Origin: Fistularia commersonii
Lineage: Eukaryota > Chordata > Actinopteri > Syngnathiformes > Fistulariidae
Direction of reading: 5' to 3'
NCBI GenBank assembly: GCA_037954325.1
Contig: JBBMNZ010000001.1
Span: 1,935,765 to 1,999,764, forward strand
Length of the DNA stretch: 64,000 nt
How positions within the stretch are numbered: the first letter of the stretch is position 1; every line of letters starts with the position of its first letter. Position numbers and translations under genes: made by a program. Under the pieces are notes generated by a model, which did not search any database, was not told where the DNA came from, and saw only the letters and a list, made by a program, of their open reading frames with translations. Positions 24,904-35,098 of this stretch are shown one piece after another.

Positions 24904-25426
24904 CGCCGTCCCAATACGGTAGGACGGGACGGGCCCCGCGCCCCGCCACTTGTGAGCTAAATATTTGACCCCCCCCCACCCCTACATGCGCTCCCCACGC
25001 CATCTCCGTGCGCTGAGTGTTAGGTGAGAGTGGCGTCCCGCGTCTCCATGGAAACAAGCCGTCGCGGCAGGATTGGTAGACTTACAGGATGTGAAGTGGG
25101 GACTCTCCTGATGCGTTCGAGGACCGCGGGAAATGGGAAACTCTTCTGGCACCACGGCGAAAATGAGACGGCGAACGGCGAAGCACCTCGACGCGGCGGC
25201 CGTGACGATGACGTCACGCACCAGGCCGTGTCATGTGACCTGGAGGGTCAAAGAGACTGAAGTCGAAAACATGAGAAATTATATAAGAATATATATTTGT
25301 AATTCAAACTGTGTGACGGGATGATCTGAAACCCCTCTCCTGATCCAGTGCTCCACTGGGTTCCACCTGTGCGTTCTCTCCATCTTCTCCTGCCTGGGTT
25401 CCTCCAGGCTCTCCTGCTTCGGGTTG
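24904..25426. other. vcam1 3' flank, no gene seen
   Basis: Contains a C-homopolymer near 24969-24976, a GTCTCCATGGAAAC X-box-like site (25042-25055), CRE-like GTGACGATGACGTCA near 25201-25215, and a fragment of the same dispersed repeat as at 6770-7060. It probably includes the vcam1 3' UTR; no clear AATAAA was found close by. Confidence 0.4.
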
Positions 25427-25699
25427 TGATTGACAGCTGATCCCTGTGATTGACAGCTGATCCCTATGATTGACAGCTGATCCCTGTGATTGACAGCTGA
25501 TCCCTATGATTGACAGCTGATCCCTATGATTGACAGCTGATCCCTGTGATTGACAGCTGATCCCTGTGATTGACAGCTGATCCCTATGATTGACAGCTGA
25601 TCCCTGTGATTGACAGCTGATCCCTATGATTGACAGCTGATCCCTATGATTGACAGCTGATCATGTGATTGACAGCTGATCCCTGTGATTGACAGCTGA
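25427..25699. repeat. 20-bp minisatellite, 14 copies
   Basis: The unit TGATTGACAGCTGATCCCTR repeats about 14 times, alternating TG and TA at the junction, with one unit 2 bp shorter (around 25661-25678). Each unit contains TGATTGACAG, the PBX-PREP/MEIS bipartite decamer, overlapping a CAGCTG E-box. Confidence 0.95.
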
Positions 25700-26930
25700 C
25701 CAGTCGAGGTTTAACCCCACCCTCCGCGCCAGTTATTGCCAGCAGAATAGTGTGCGGTCAGAAAGGGAATGAATGTACATAAATGAATGTTTCTTTAAGG
25801 TGAATTAAATGTGATCTCCGTCCCGGGCGGGATCTGGCGGTCCCTTCAGGCCACCAGTTTTTGTTTCCACGCCACGTGATGGTATCCTGGCAAGTCCGAC
25901 CTTCTCTTCCTGCTTGTTTACCGAGAGTGTCCCGGGCCTCAGAGCCGGTAACCATGGCGACAGACCAGATCTCTCTGTCTATGGACGAAGTCCATCCACA
26001 ACACTGTTTTCAAAACCAGCGGCCCTGAAGTACTTCCCTTGATACTTGATTCGACGAAATAAATTCCTGTGATCCATGCGAACACACTCGCAGCGGTAAT
26101 ATTTTGGAGTCATATTTCCGGTATTATTGCAAAACAAATAAGCACTAGAAACAAATAACCAAAAAAAGTAAAAACATCGGATTTAGTTTCCGACGTGGCT
26201 CGAAGGTTTATGTCCTCAGAGGAGGCTCGGGTCGCGGATCGGCCGAGCTGTGACTGAACTCCGCGCCTCGGCGAAGCCGCTCCGCTTCATGCATCCTCCG
26301 TCCGTGTCGTTTCCATGACGACAGTCCGGGGAGCGAAAAAACAGCCGGGCTGCGAGAGGGTTCACGAATCCGCTCGACGGTGCCGCGATGGAAACGGCCC
26401 CAGAAGTAGTAGAATATAAAACGATTAGATGAATTCATTAAAAGAAAAAAAAAAAAAAGCTCTGGATGAAGTCGGGTCATGGAGACGCCGCAGGGGGCGG
26501 AGCTTCTGGAGGAGGAAGACTCTCCTCCGCCGGGGTGAAGGTGAAGCAGCAGCTCCATGTGGAGTCTCTCCGCTCCTGGGCCTCTTGACCTCTTGACCCC
26601 GGCTTGCCGTCCAGTCACCACTTCTGCTGCACTGTGTCATTTTGATCTGGAATTTCCTGCCCGCCATGAAGCGTGGTTTATTTTTCTGACCCGGGGGGGT
26701 CAGCAGGAGTGGAAGAGGAAGATGAAAATAAAACGGAGTGGCAGGCAGCCACCCCACTGTCTTGACCGCGGGGCGGGTTAGTTAAAGGACTAGTTGCCGG
26801 ACATTTTCAGCTGGTTATTTGGTGAAAATGAGCCCCGATGCGTGATTTATTTGGGGGAAAAAAAATGTGAAACAACTTGGATAGTCATTTATTCATGATC
26901 TCAGGGGAATAGGAGGAGGTGTGTAACCTT
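25700..26930. other. Intergenic, no gene seen
   Basis: Contains a GTAACCATGGCGAC X-box-like site (25948-25961), an A-run (26446-26458) and GC-rich patches. The minus-strand open frames show no protein features. EXTL2, which lies between VCAM1 and SLC30A7 in mammals, is not found here. Confidence 0.45.
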
Positions 26931-27560
26931 GAGGCGGAAACATGAAGAGCGATAACCGTTTAATCCAGGGAGCCTTAACTAAATGGGACCTCCCCAAAGG
27001 GAAGATCACGCAGATTTCACAACTCTCTCCATTTGCGAGGGGCGTACCACACACTCCGGACCCCAGCAAATTTGCACAAGTGGGAAATGAAAGAGGACCA
27101 GCTGTGCAAACTGAAAAGGGGCACCATGACGCACATTTTATCAGGGTGTAAAACTGCACCCGCAAAGGAAGGCGCAGACGGCACCACAATGAGGTGCTTA
27201 TGACATTAGCCGACAGACTGGAGCAGGAGAGAAGAAACGCAAACCAGATGGGAGGACAACCAGTTTTTAAGGGAAGTGGGAAAAGCCAAGATTCATTTCA
27301 ACAACCAGAAGCAGCCTTCTGCAAAAGGCCAAGCCATGGGACGTGAAGGAAGACCCGGGCACAGGTGGTACTGCGGTCCGAAGAGGCAAAGAAGGCCATT
27401 GCCATCGGACTTACTCCAAAGGCAAAACACCAGAAGCTCTCGGAGGACCGCGTGGAAACTGCTCAGTCAATCAGAATAGCAATCAGAATAGAAAGATAGC
27501 AGCTAGCAGGATGGGGGAGGCAGCAGAGAAAGCTTATTAGTGCTGACGGAACAGGAGGGA
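26930..27560 (+). mobile_element. LINE-type retrotransposon ORF remnant, broken
   Basis: Translation in shifting frames gives the tail of a fish non-LTR element: an LHKW..EDQLCKL..GTMTHILSGCKTA block (the Cys/His cluster after the reverse transcriptase), then LMTLADRLEQERRNANQ, and further on a GEAAEKA-like segment. Stops and frameshifts interrupt it and no 5' half is present. Related sequence may continue to about 27900. The small open frames here are pieces of this relic and not host genes. Confidence 0.5.
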
Positions 27561-27899
27561 GGGATTCATCTGGAAGCCCGGGGGATAAGATTTGCGGTGA
27601 TTTGGCCACCGTTCGGAGGCTTTTACGGTTCAGGGTTGGAACGTGATCAAAACATCGACTCCCTCCAGGCCGCACATGAATGCCGAAGAGGAGGCAACCC
27701 GGGCAACCAGCAACTTCCAGGAAAGGCTGGATGGCAACCAGCGAAGTCCAGTGACTCCACAGAGACAGATGAACCAAGGGAAAGACTGGTACGGGTAACC
27801 TCGGGCGCAGCGTTGTCTGGAGAAACTGGTACTCCTTCCCAGCCCCGCCATCAAAAGCGTCGGTTCCTATGTTTCCACGAGTCGTAACTCGCCTTTTTC

Positions 27900-29160
27900 T
27901 CAGCTCTTTGTGCATCCGGATTCGTTCTTTTCCCCTCGAGACGCTCTACGACGAAACCGACTACGTTTTCTTTAGGTTTTTTTTTTTTATTTGGTGACGC
28001 TGTGTGTCTCACCAGGTTACCGCAAAAGGCCATTTTCAAAACTTAAATGGATAAAAACATCCGAGGTCTTCTACGTTATAGGAATAACTTATGAAGTATT
28101 GAGAATGAATTTCTCCTGGCTGTTGCAAAAAGAGGCAAAAGACCACAGTGATTTTTTTTTTTGATTTATATTTAAAGAAAATACCTCTCGGTCACCTCTG
28201 CACGCCACAGGGGACGATGCTCCCGGAGGTCAAAGGTCACTGATTGTTCTCATTCGGTGATCCACCAGTTTACAGCACAAACTGTCCCCGTGGACTCTGG
28301 CGCTCCCTGCTGCCCGGGAATGAAAAACATTTGAGGTAATTGAAGAATAAGAATAAGAATAAAAATAAGGATAAGAGCAAGTTTATTTATCCTGAAGGAA
28401 ATTGTTGTGCCAGAGTTAAAGTAAGTGGATTTCTCACCAGCGCCGAGAGAGATGCCCACTTTCACCTGATTGGTCCAAAAATGATTTATTCAACACAAAT
28501 AATGCATCTTTGTACGTCCATCTAAGTGGGAAGCATGCAGTGAACGGCAGAACAATGAAATGCTTTTCCACCAGATGAAAACAAATAGTGAATGAACCTG
28601 TGGACCTCCCTGCTGCTGCTCAAACAGCTGCAGGTAGATCCACCTGGCTGTTGCTCAGGAGTTACATATTCTGGTAAATAAAGGTATCTGCTCCCTTTCT
28701 CCACAGCGTACCTATGTGAGCTGGGCTTTTCATGCATGATTGTAATAAAGGCTAAAAATAAGAGAGGGTTCCTGCAAGAATATCAGCTGTGTTCAACCAA
28801 ACAGGGCCAGATTTCACACTGAGTAAATAAATTGAGACGACAGTTTCATTCTATTTTTTGACATTAATTTGGGAGTGTGATCTTCTTCATATAAAATGTG
28901 TGCCGTGGCACAAAAAATTTTAGGAAACACTGCTTTAGCATAAAACTGAAAACACTGAATAAAAACGGAAAATAAACGAATGTTATCAGATTAAATCCAC
29001 GACTGAGATTAAACACGGTGTTCTTTATATATTTTGAACACAGTTCCTGCGACTGGAAAGAACTTAGTATAGACGGGGTTAGAAAATAAATTTAAAAAAA
29101 ATTAAATCTATTTTCTTTTCCTTGTTGATCTTTTTTATTTTATGAATTCTGTCAACATTT
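27900..29160. other. AT-rich intergenic spacer, partial dispersed repeat
   Basis: AT-rich DNA without a gene. Around 28895-28932 the sequence GTGCCGTGGCACAAAA followed by GGAAACACTG resembles the terminal part of a common fish hAT-like repeat (inverted-repeat end CAGTGTTTCC); the other end was not found. Confidence 0.35.
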
Positions 29161-29334
29161 AGCGATCGCGCTTGTTCTCCTTCGAGCAGCAACCGGAAGT
29201 GATGTTGCGTCTCCGGACGCTCTTATTGTGAAATGCTAACGCACCGGAAGTTGACGGCTAGCGGTGTGTGCGGCTAGGTGTCGTCAGAGTGTGTGAGTGA
29301 GTGTGTATGTGTGTGTGTGTCTGGCTGAGGAAAA
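29160..29334 (+). promoter_or_regulatory. slc30a7: slc30a7 promoter and 5' UTR
   Basis: Two ETS/GABP-type sites (AACCGGAAGTG near 29191-29201 and CACCGGAAGTT near 29241-29251) lie in GC-richer DNA, followed by a GT-rich 5' UTR up to the ATG at 29335. Confidence 0.5.
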
Positions 29335-30325
29335 ATGCTGCCTTTATCAATAAAAGACGACGAATACAAGCCCGCCAAGTTCAACCTGCTTCTCAAGCTG
29401 TCGGGATGGTTCAGGTGAGCGAATAGCCGGCTAATGCTAACGCCGCTCTGCTAACTGCTACCTCCGCCTCGCCAGCTGACCGGCAGCTGCTAGCTAGATG
29501 CTACCCGGCTCAGCGGGTCCTCATCGGGGTGTCATCACTGCTTTTTGCCGGCGGCACATTACGAGGGTGTGTAGATGTGTGGGTGGGGGGGGAGAGGGGG
29601 GGCGTTGTGTGTTTGTGTGTGTGTGTGTGAGTGTGTGGAGGGGGGGGGGGCTGCTGCGGGCTGTGATGCGGGCGGTTGTGTGTTTTTTCCAGGTCGATCC
29701 TCGCTGACAAGACCTCCAGGAACCTGTTTTTCTTCCTGTGCCTGAACCTGTCTTTCGCCTTCGTGGAGCTCCTCTACGGCATCTGGAGCAACAGGTGGGC
29801 GGAAGAGGCCTGGAGCTCAGACTCACCTGGAGGGAAAGGTTCGCTCGGAGCCTGTTAGCATCCAGCCGGAGGTCTGAGCGGACCAGGATGTGCCACGTAT
29901 GTGTTAGCATGCTAGCTGGGGGGGAGCGCGCCGTGCGCGTGCGCGTGCGCAGCACAATCTGGTCCAGGAAGGAAGATTATTTTTATTTTTTTCGATTACT
30001 GGATGATTAACTTTTTGGATTACAGTCTTTTGGAAATAAAAGACAAATTGGATTCTAACGATGAAAAGGGATATCAACATCGAAGATATAAGACCATCCA
30101 AAGAGTCGCGGGGGTCAAGAGGGAAATCGGCAACACAAACCGGAAGTTATCATGAGTGACTCTAAAACGTTGAGAAGAATTCGGCTAAATAATAGTAATA
30201 ATAATGATCATACATTTTAATTAAGGCACCTCACTCTGTCAGTTAAATCATAGAGTCTGCTGGTTTAGTCTGAGCCACTGGCACTTTACTAGCGCTGAGC
30301 TGTCACTGTTTGACAGCGAATCAAT

Positions 30326-30406
<81 letters not shown>

Positions 30407-31853
30407 CGCGCCCCCACAGTCTGGGTCTGATCTCGGACTCGTTCCACATGTTCTTTGACTGCACGGCGCTTCTGGCTGGCCTGGCAGCGTCCGTCATCTC
30501 CAGGTGGAGGTCCAACGACAGCTTCTCCTATGGGTGAGACTGAGTGTGTGAGTGTGTGTGTGTCTGTCCGTGTGCTGGTGCGATGATGTTTTATCTTTGT
30601 GTTCATGTAATAACACTGGAGCAACCAGTAACAACAAGGTTCTGGTATTTCAGTTACGTTCGGGCTGAAGTTCTGGCAGGTTTCGTCAACGGGCTTTTCC
30701 TCATTTTCACCGCCTTCTTTATTTTCTCAGAGGGAGTCGAGGTAATACACACACGTATACATACACACACCTTTACACACTAAAGACATTAATAAATTTT
30801 GGTGTATGTGTGTGTGTGTGTGTTAGCGAGCTCTGGAACCTCCAGATGTCCACCACGAGCGGCTGCTTCCTGTCTCCATCGCTGGGCTGCTGGTCAACCT
30901 GGTCGGGATCTTTGTCTTCCAGCATGGGGGTCACGGGCACTCTCATGGAGACGGAGGTAGAACCTTCTCAGAGGCTTTGTGTGGAACGTCCGCTTGGAAC
31001 CTGTGAGTGGAACCCTTGTGTGTGTGTGTCCTCAGGTCACGGCCACAGTCACTCTCTGTTCAACGGCAGCCTGAGTCACGGACACGCTCATGGCCACCAG
31101 CACAAACAGGCGCACTGGCACGATGGTCACGGACACGGTCACGATGGTCACGGACACAGTCACGAAGGTCACGGCCACGGTCACGGCGGACACGGACACG
31201 CTCACGATGAGCACGGACACGACGGACACGGTCACCACGGACACAGTCACCACGGACACGGAGACTGCGGCGGTGAGTGTACAGTGCGCCGGTTTGCGGT
31301 GCCCAGATGACGTGCGAGAATGACGTCCATTTCCTGTTTCTGCAGATGAGCTGCATTTGATGCCGGGGACGGGATCCAGCAAGCAGATCTTGCAGGGTGA
31401 GTCCACACACACACTCACACACACATCGCAGCAGGAACGTCACAATCCTCTGAATCGACATGGAAGGAGTTTATTTCGGTTCGTTAGCGACACGATATCG
31501 ACGGCAGCTAAATTACGTGACCTCACATCCAACCAATTGTCAGTGAGTAAACAACATTGGCGTCTACATTGGCGTAAACAACATTGGCGAAGAGTTAGCG
31601 GATGCTAAAGTACCACACTATCCAGGCCTGGAAAAGTTGAGAAACCTTCATATCCTGGCCTTCTGTTTCTGAGCCTGAGGAGGTCCTGGAAATATCTCAT
31701 GGTCCTTGATCGTCTCAGAGGAGATTCAAACTCTAGACCAAGCTGATTTTCCCCGATGGTGATTCTTCTGATCACCACAGGGGGGCGCACGTCACCAACA
31801 CACACAGACCCTCAGATCTGCAAGCTGCTGCTTCCCATAGAAAACTGTGTTTA

Positions 31854-31884
<31 letters not shown>

Positions 31885-32033
31885 CTCGCAGGCGTCCTGC
31901 TGCACATCATCGCCGACACACTCGGCAGCATCGGTGTCATCATTTCAGCTCTGCTGATGCAGAACTACAACTTGATGATCGCTGACCCCGTGTGCTCCAT
32001 GCTGATCGCCATCCTCATCGGAGTCAGGTGATT

Positions 32034-32072
<39 letters not shown>

Positions 32073-33664
32073 ACTTGCAGGTCAAGGGGGACTTGAGCAC
32101 CACTTTACATTTTCAGGTTAATTATTAATTGAATCTGGTCAATAAGAATGTTCTGGTTTTCTGTGAATGTGAAGTTCAGGCTCCGCTCGTACATTTGTGG
32201 TACTTTACGAGGTACAGCTCAGTGTAGAAGTATTTTTGAAAATGGTTTTTAACCCAAATTCTTAACCTCCTGATACCGAACCGGAGTTTTTGTTCCGTTC
32301 GAGCCTCTCCAACTGGTTTCCGGGTGACTGGGAGGAAAGAGTGACTCGGAAATTTCCTCGCCGCGTCGGGTTCGCGAGCCACAGCTCTGCGGCTGGAAAC
32401 ACTCGTGGCCGAGCGGCGGTGCGTCTCCCGCTGCCTGGAAGCGAGTCGGCTGATTTGAGGTCTGATGGAGAGACAAAAAAAAAAAAAACTTTTGGAAAAG
32501 GCTGAAGAAATGCGCCGTTAACGGCCGCAGTCTTCCAAAACCACCGGAATGGACTGGAAAGAGATCTGGATGTGATTTTCCCAGAAGCCCCGGTGATAAA
32601 TGGGGCTGACGTGTGCCGGTGAGCTCCGATTGGCTGCGGACGGATTGTGAAGCGTCAGCAGGCCTGTGGTCAGCTGACCACAGGCGTCGGGTTACCTTCC
32701 CCGGTACCCGGGTAAGCGGTTGACTCACAGAGGCCGCGGTTCTGCACCGCGGGTCGTCAGATCTCAGACCGAACGCCGTTCAAATATCTGCGTCACGTGC
32801 GGCACACTAAGTCCGCCTCCTCCAGAAGTCCTCCTGTTTAATCGTCCAACCAGACTCTGTAAAAATCCCAGGATTGCGATGGAACGGTCATCAGACCGAA
32901 CTCCGCCGAGACGTTTGCAAGTTCTTCCCGGATCTCGTCCGCTCTGGCGGGCGGAGAATGTGCCGACTCAGACGCTCGTCACGTTTCAGATATGATCGGA
33001 AAGACTTCCAGACGAACCTACGGTGACTCTGCACGCAGAGGCTGCGCTCACATACCAAACTCCCTTCAAAAAACTACCGATTTTACATTCTGGTTATTCT
33101 GTTAATTGTCAAAATTGGAGGGTCGGATTCTCGGAATTTGGCAGGACCAGTACCTTCACACACACACACACACACACGCACTCCATGGGGTTCACACGTG
33201 CTCAGTGCATCTCTTGTGACCTTTTCCCAACAGCGTGGTGCCACTGCTGCGAGAGTCCATCGGAATCCTGATGCAGAGGACGCCTCCCTCCCTGGACCAC
33301 ACCCTCCCCGCGTGCTACCAGAGGGTGAGTGAAGGCCGCCGCCGCCGCCACCGCCGCCGCTATCCACGGGCTCATCCCGTGTCACGGTGCCTTCAGGTGC
33401 AGCAGCTGCAGGGCGTCTACAACCTTCAGGAGCCGCACTTCTGGACCCTCTGCACCGATGTCTACATCGGGACCCTGAAGCTGCTGGTTGCCCCCGACGC
33501 CGACACGCGCTGGATCCTCAGCCAGACGCATCACATCTTCACGCAGGTATCTGAACGCCCCACACCGCCGCCGCCGCCGCCACCACCACTGCGGTAACAC
33601 TCGTCTCCTCCCGCAGGCGGGCGTGAGGCAGCTCTACGTACAGATCGACACGGCGGCCATGTAG
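29335..33664 (+). CDS. slc30a7: Zinc transporter 7 (ZnT7)
   Basis: Eleven coding exons: 29335-29414, 29693-29794, 30420-30533, 30654-30741, 30827-30956, 31036-31272, 31346-31396, 31892-32027, 33234-33324, 33397-33546, 33617-33664. They join to 1,227 nt (408 aa; human 376). It is a cation diffusion facilitator that moves zinc into the Golgi and early secretory pathway. The zinc-site HxxxD motifs are HMFFD in TM2 and HIIAD in TM5. The N-terminus (MLPLSIKDDEYKP) and C-terminus (AGVRQLYVQID..AM) are near identical to other vertebrates. The cytosolic His-rich loop between TM4 and TM5 (aa about 158-250) is longer than in human and made of GHGH/DGHGH repeats, encoded largely by exon 6. The extra 32 residues lie there. 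Introns 2, 4, 5 and 7 end in GT tracts, and introns 4, 7 and 8 start with CA tracts. Confidence 0.97.
31108..31263 (+). repeat. slc30a7: In-frame GGTCACGGACAC-type coding repeat
   Basis: A degenerate 6/12-bp repeat (GGN CAC) inside slc30a7 exon 6 encodes the GHGH-rich zinc-loop. Units vary (GATGGTCACGGACAC, GAAGGTCACGGCCAC, CACCACGGACAC), so it is an old, selected repeat and not a fresh microsatellite. Confidence 0.85.
32662..32685. repeat. Perfect 24-bp palindrome with RUNX and E-box cores
   Basis: The half-site GCCTGTGGTCAG is followed immediately by its exact reverse complement. Each arm holds the RUNX core TGTGGT and the centre forms CAGCTG. It lies inside slc30a7 intron 8 (32028-33233). 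Confidence 0.9.
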
Positions 33665-34033
33665 AAGCCCCGCCCCCTCTGGGAACTTTGGGACCAATCC
33701 GCTGCTGCGGGTGACCCGCGAGGTCACAGCGGGACTGACCGGTGGAGGCGGGGCTGAGAACTGGTGAACTCTAATGGCTCCGCCCCTTTATCGTACCCGC
33801 CTCTCGGCGGGACTCCGCCCTCAAGCCACGCCCCCTTCTTCACCTCAACGTCGGGAGCGACGCGTTCTGGAAAAAGTGCCTTCATCATTAATCGGACTAA
33901 GCTCCGCCCACCTTGTGACATCACCATCGGGACCAGACTACTGATTGGTGTGTGTGTGTGATGTCATTGTTTTTAATGTGCCAACATGTGATCAGTAGGG
34001 GGAGGGCTTTTTTTTTTTTTTTTTTCCAACTGT

Positions 34034-34039
34034 AATAAA
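34034..34039 (+). terminator. slc30a7: slc30a7 polyadenylation signal
   Basis: AATAAA 370 bp after the slc30a7 stop codon, preceded by a T-run and followed by T-rich sequence. Confidence 0.7.
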
Positions 34040-34066
34040 TGATTCTGTTTCTCTCCGCATTGATCA

Positions 34067-34072
34067 TTTATT
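34067..34072 (-). terminator. dph5: dph5 polyadenylation signal (minus strand)
   Basis: TTTATT on the plus strand is AATAAA for dph5, 65 bp after its stop codon. It lies 27 bp beyond the slc30a7 signal, so the two convergent transcripts overlap at their 3' ends. Confidence 0.7.
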
Positions 34073-34136
34073 GATCCGTCAAGCAGTCCCGCTTCTATGT
34101 ACAAAACAGTTGGGTGTGTGTCAGGAAGGGGCGGAG

Positions 34137-35065
34137 TCAGAGCGGGCGCCGGGCGCCGGGCACCGCGTGGAGCTGCAGCATCTCCTCCTCCAGCGGGTGG
34201 AGCTTTCCGGTGACAACCAGCGAATGGAGCGGCGCGCCGAGGTCGCAGGACGCCAGCTGGCTCAGGGTGCCGGCGCGGATTTCCTGGTCGTCGGCGCCGA
34301 GGCGAGCTAAGCCCACGCACGCCGTGTCCTCCGTCATACCTGGAGGCACAGGTGGCAGCTGATTGGACGGTTTCACATCAGGTTAACTCCTCCTTCTAAC
34401 CCGAGGATGTTTTTTCTGTGTGTGTGTTTGTGTGAGACTCACACAGGTCTTCCCCGAGGCCCCGCCTCCTTTGGATAATGTCGAGCAACTGATTGGCCGC
34501 CTGCTGCACCGTCATGAAGCGCGGCGGCTCGTAGATCTTCTTCCCCCTAAAACACGGGAAGGTTTCTGTGGGTGAATTCTCCTCGGGGGCGGTCGGAGGA
34601 ACGTCCACCTGCTCACCTCATCATGTTCTCCACCGTCTGCTCCTTCATTTTGATGTCTGCAAGACACACAACATAAGCGCTTCTGATCACACTCGTCGAT
34701 CTGTGATCGGATTCGCCGCTAAATCGGATTCACGTCGAATGTTTGGAGGTAAATCCACGGTGATGAGGAACAGCGGGCTTTTAGCTTAATTTTCATGAGC
34801 AGATGAGACACGCACATACGGGGGCCCTGAGCTGATTATACGGGGGTCCCTGGGGCCCCCCCCCCTCCCCGCTTGATGGATGAGGCTCTGAATAAATAAA
34901 CTCATCCTCGTCTTCATCACCAGCTGCTGCAGGTTTCTGTTATTACTGGGTTATTGTTTGCTTTGATAGGACGCCTTCCCTTGGGAAATACTACAATGTC
35001 TGAGAAATTGACCTCAAATATCAACTGTTTGAGGTATTTAGAATCAAGGCTTTATAGTCAATCCG

Positions 35066-35098
<33 letters not shown>

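Noticed and set aside
25427..25699. CRISPR-like array
   Set aside because: The units are contiguous without unique spacers, and the window is vertebrate; this is a minisatellite.
27463..27915. 150-codon minus-strand frame near the LINE remnant
   Set aside because: Antisense shadow of the broken retroelement tail, with no recognisable domain.
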